A stretch of 64,000 nt of DNA from Nesterenkonia halophila (GTDB lineage: Bacteria > Actinomycetota > Actinomycetes > Actinomycetales > Micrococcaceae): NCBI RefSeq assembly GCF_009467795.1, contig NZ_WIAX01000004.1:43852-107851 (forward strand), written 5' to 3'. Of the stretch, positions 63,315-64,000 are shown piece by piece. The position numbers were made by a program, and so were the translations under genes. The notes below the pieces were generated by a model that did not search any database, was not told the DNA's origin, and worked only from the letters and a program-made list of their open reading frames with translations. The first letter of the stretch is position 1; the number at the start of each line of letters is the position of its first letter.

Positions 63315-64000
63315 GTGGATCGCACCTCCGACGACGCCGGCGACGTCGCCCGCCCGACCCCCGACGCCGCGGCTCCGGCCGGGCCCCGATGGGGCGTCTG
63401 GGCGCGCAACGTGCTGCTGGTGCTCCTGCTGCTGGCGATGCTCTGGCTCGCGGTGAACGTCCGCCTGCCCTCGGTGGACGAGCTCCAGCGCCGGCTGGAG
63501 GGCCTCGGCGGGGTGGCCTGGATCGCCTTCGCCGGGCTCTATGCGCTCGTGGCGATGACGCCGATCCCGGTGACGATCATGGCGATCACCGGCGGCCTGC
63601 TCTTCGGCGTGATCGAGGGCTCGCTGCTGTCCGTGGTCGGAGTGCTGCTGGGCAGCTGGGGCGCCTACTGGCTCGCCCGGGCGCTCGGGCGGAGCACTGT
63701 CCGCCGACTGCTGGGGGTCCACGCCGCCACGGTCGAGCGCCACCTCGAGGATGCCGGATTCGCCGGGCTCTGCGTGCTGCGGCTGATGCCGGGAGTGCCC
63801 TACTGGCCGGTGAACTACGGTGCCGGCGCCTTCGGCGTGCCGCAGCGGACGTTCCTCGTCACCGGCCTGATCTCCACGCTGCCGGGGCAGGTCTCGCTGG
63901 TCTCGGTGGTCGCCGTATCATTAAAAACGAGCGTCGTCCTCGGGGTGTGGGTGGTGTGCACCTGGGCGCTGGTGATCGGGATGACCGTCTGGGCGTGGCG
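63315..64000 (+). CDS. TVP38/TMEM64 (DedA-like) membrane protein, 3' end outside window
   Basis: The frame is open from GTG 63315 to the window end (228 codons seen). One helix (NVLLVLLLLAMLWLAVNV) precedes the SNARE-associated/VTT domain, with TPIPVTIMAITGGLLFGVIEG, LGSWGAYWLARALGR and LRLMPGVPYWPVNYGAGAFG. Relatives are lipid scramblases or transporters. Odd: an AT-rich codon run at 63915-63926 includes a TTA leucine codon (63921-63923), in a genome where TTA is nearly absent. Confidence 0.85.
   Translation, partial: MDRTSDDAGDVARPTPDAAAPAGPRWGVWARNVLLVLLLLAMLWLAVNVRLPSVDELQRRLEGLGGVAWIAFAGLYALVAMTPIPVTIMAITGGLLFGVIEGSLLSVVGVLLGSWGAYWLARALGRSTVRRLLGVHAATVERHLEDAGFAGLCVLRLMPGVPYWPVNYGAGAFGVPQRTFLVTGLISTLPGQVSLVSVVAVSLKTSVVLGVWVVCTWALVIGMTVWAW

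Overview
The window is about 64 kb of very GC-rich DNA packed with genes. GTG and TTG starts are common, 4-base start/stop overlaps are frequent, and several genes are typical of actinobacteria: mycothiol conjugate amidase, DUF501, DUF4307, DUF4245, EccC/EccD/mycosin and a PIN-PhoH protein. The run mazG, eno, ftsB/divIC, DUF501, ppx, S8 protease, ndh, then later ilvA, greA, DUF4307, mca, uppS, phoH, fumC is the kind of order seen in Micrococcales (Micrococcaceae-like). The acidic linkers would fit a salt-tolerant genus such as Nesterenkonia, but that is only a guess. It looks like chromosomal backbone with a few accessory inserts; I see no phage, insertion sequence, rRNA or CRISPR array.

Layout. 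0-8.6 kb: the end of an MFS transporter, then a compact type VII secretion locus (EccC, MinD-like ATPase, EccD and a tiny EccB-like membrane protein on the minus strand; two WXG100-like small proteins on the plus strand). 8.7-17.8 kb: housekeeping genes (add, mazG, eno, divIC, DUF501, ppx), a mycosin-like protease that probably belongs to the secretion system, and a type II NADH dehydrogenase, followed by an unusual class I tRNA with anticodon UAA. 18-23.5 kb: a sugar-type locus with a lipoprotein binding protein, a LacI repressor and a Gfo/Idh-DUF6807-cupin operon; the same 14-bp palindrome lies in both promoters. 23.5-24.9 kb: bioN and bioY with a BioQ-like operator. 25-34 kb: membrane proteins, ilvA, greA, modBA, DUF4307 and mca. 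34-37.4 kb: an S9 peptidase, then a DUF559/AbiEi-like nuclease gene bracketed by two nearly identical 73-nt palindromes. 37.4-50.1 kb: a dicarboxylate symporter, GMC oxidoreductase, DUF255 protein, TrhA, uppS, phoH, rhomboid, prepilin peptidase, NUDIX and fumC. 50.2-61.8 kb: a complete-looking leucine/isovalerate catabolic cluster (CitE-like lyase, MaoC, acyl-CoA dehydrogenase, biotin-dependent carboxylase, TetR, acyl-CoA ligase, CoA transferase, thiolase). 61.8-64 kb: beta-carbonic anhydrase, DUF4245 and a truncated TVP38-family gene.

How the genes work together. The secretion genes and the displaced mycosin form a minimal ESX-like system without EccE or EccA. The leucine cluster can convert isovaleryl-CoA to acetyl-CoA, apparently through (R)-HMG-CoA, with one TetR and two matching operators controlling both arms. 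Many genes have a TANNNT -10 box 6-7 nt before the start codon, so leaderless transcription seems common. The observations most worth follow-up are the palindrome-flanked DUF559 nuclease gene and the class I UAA tRNA.
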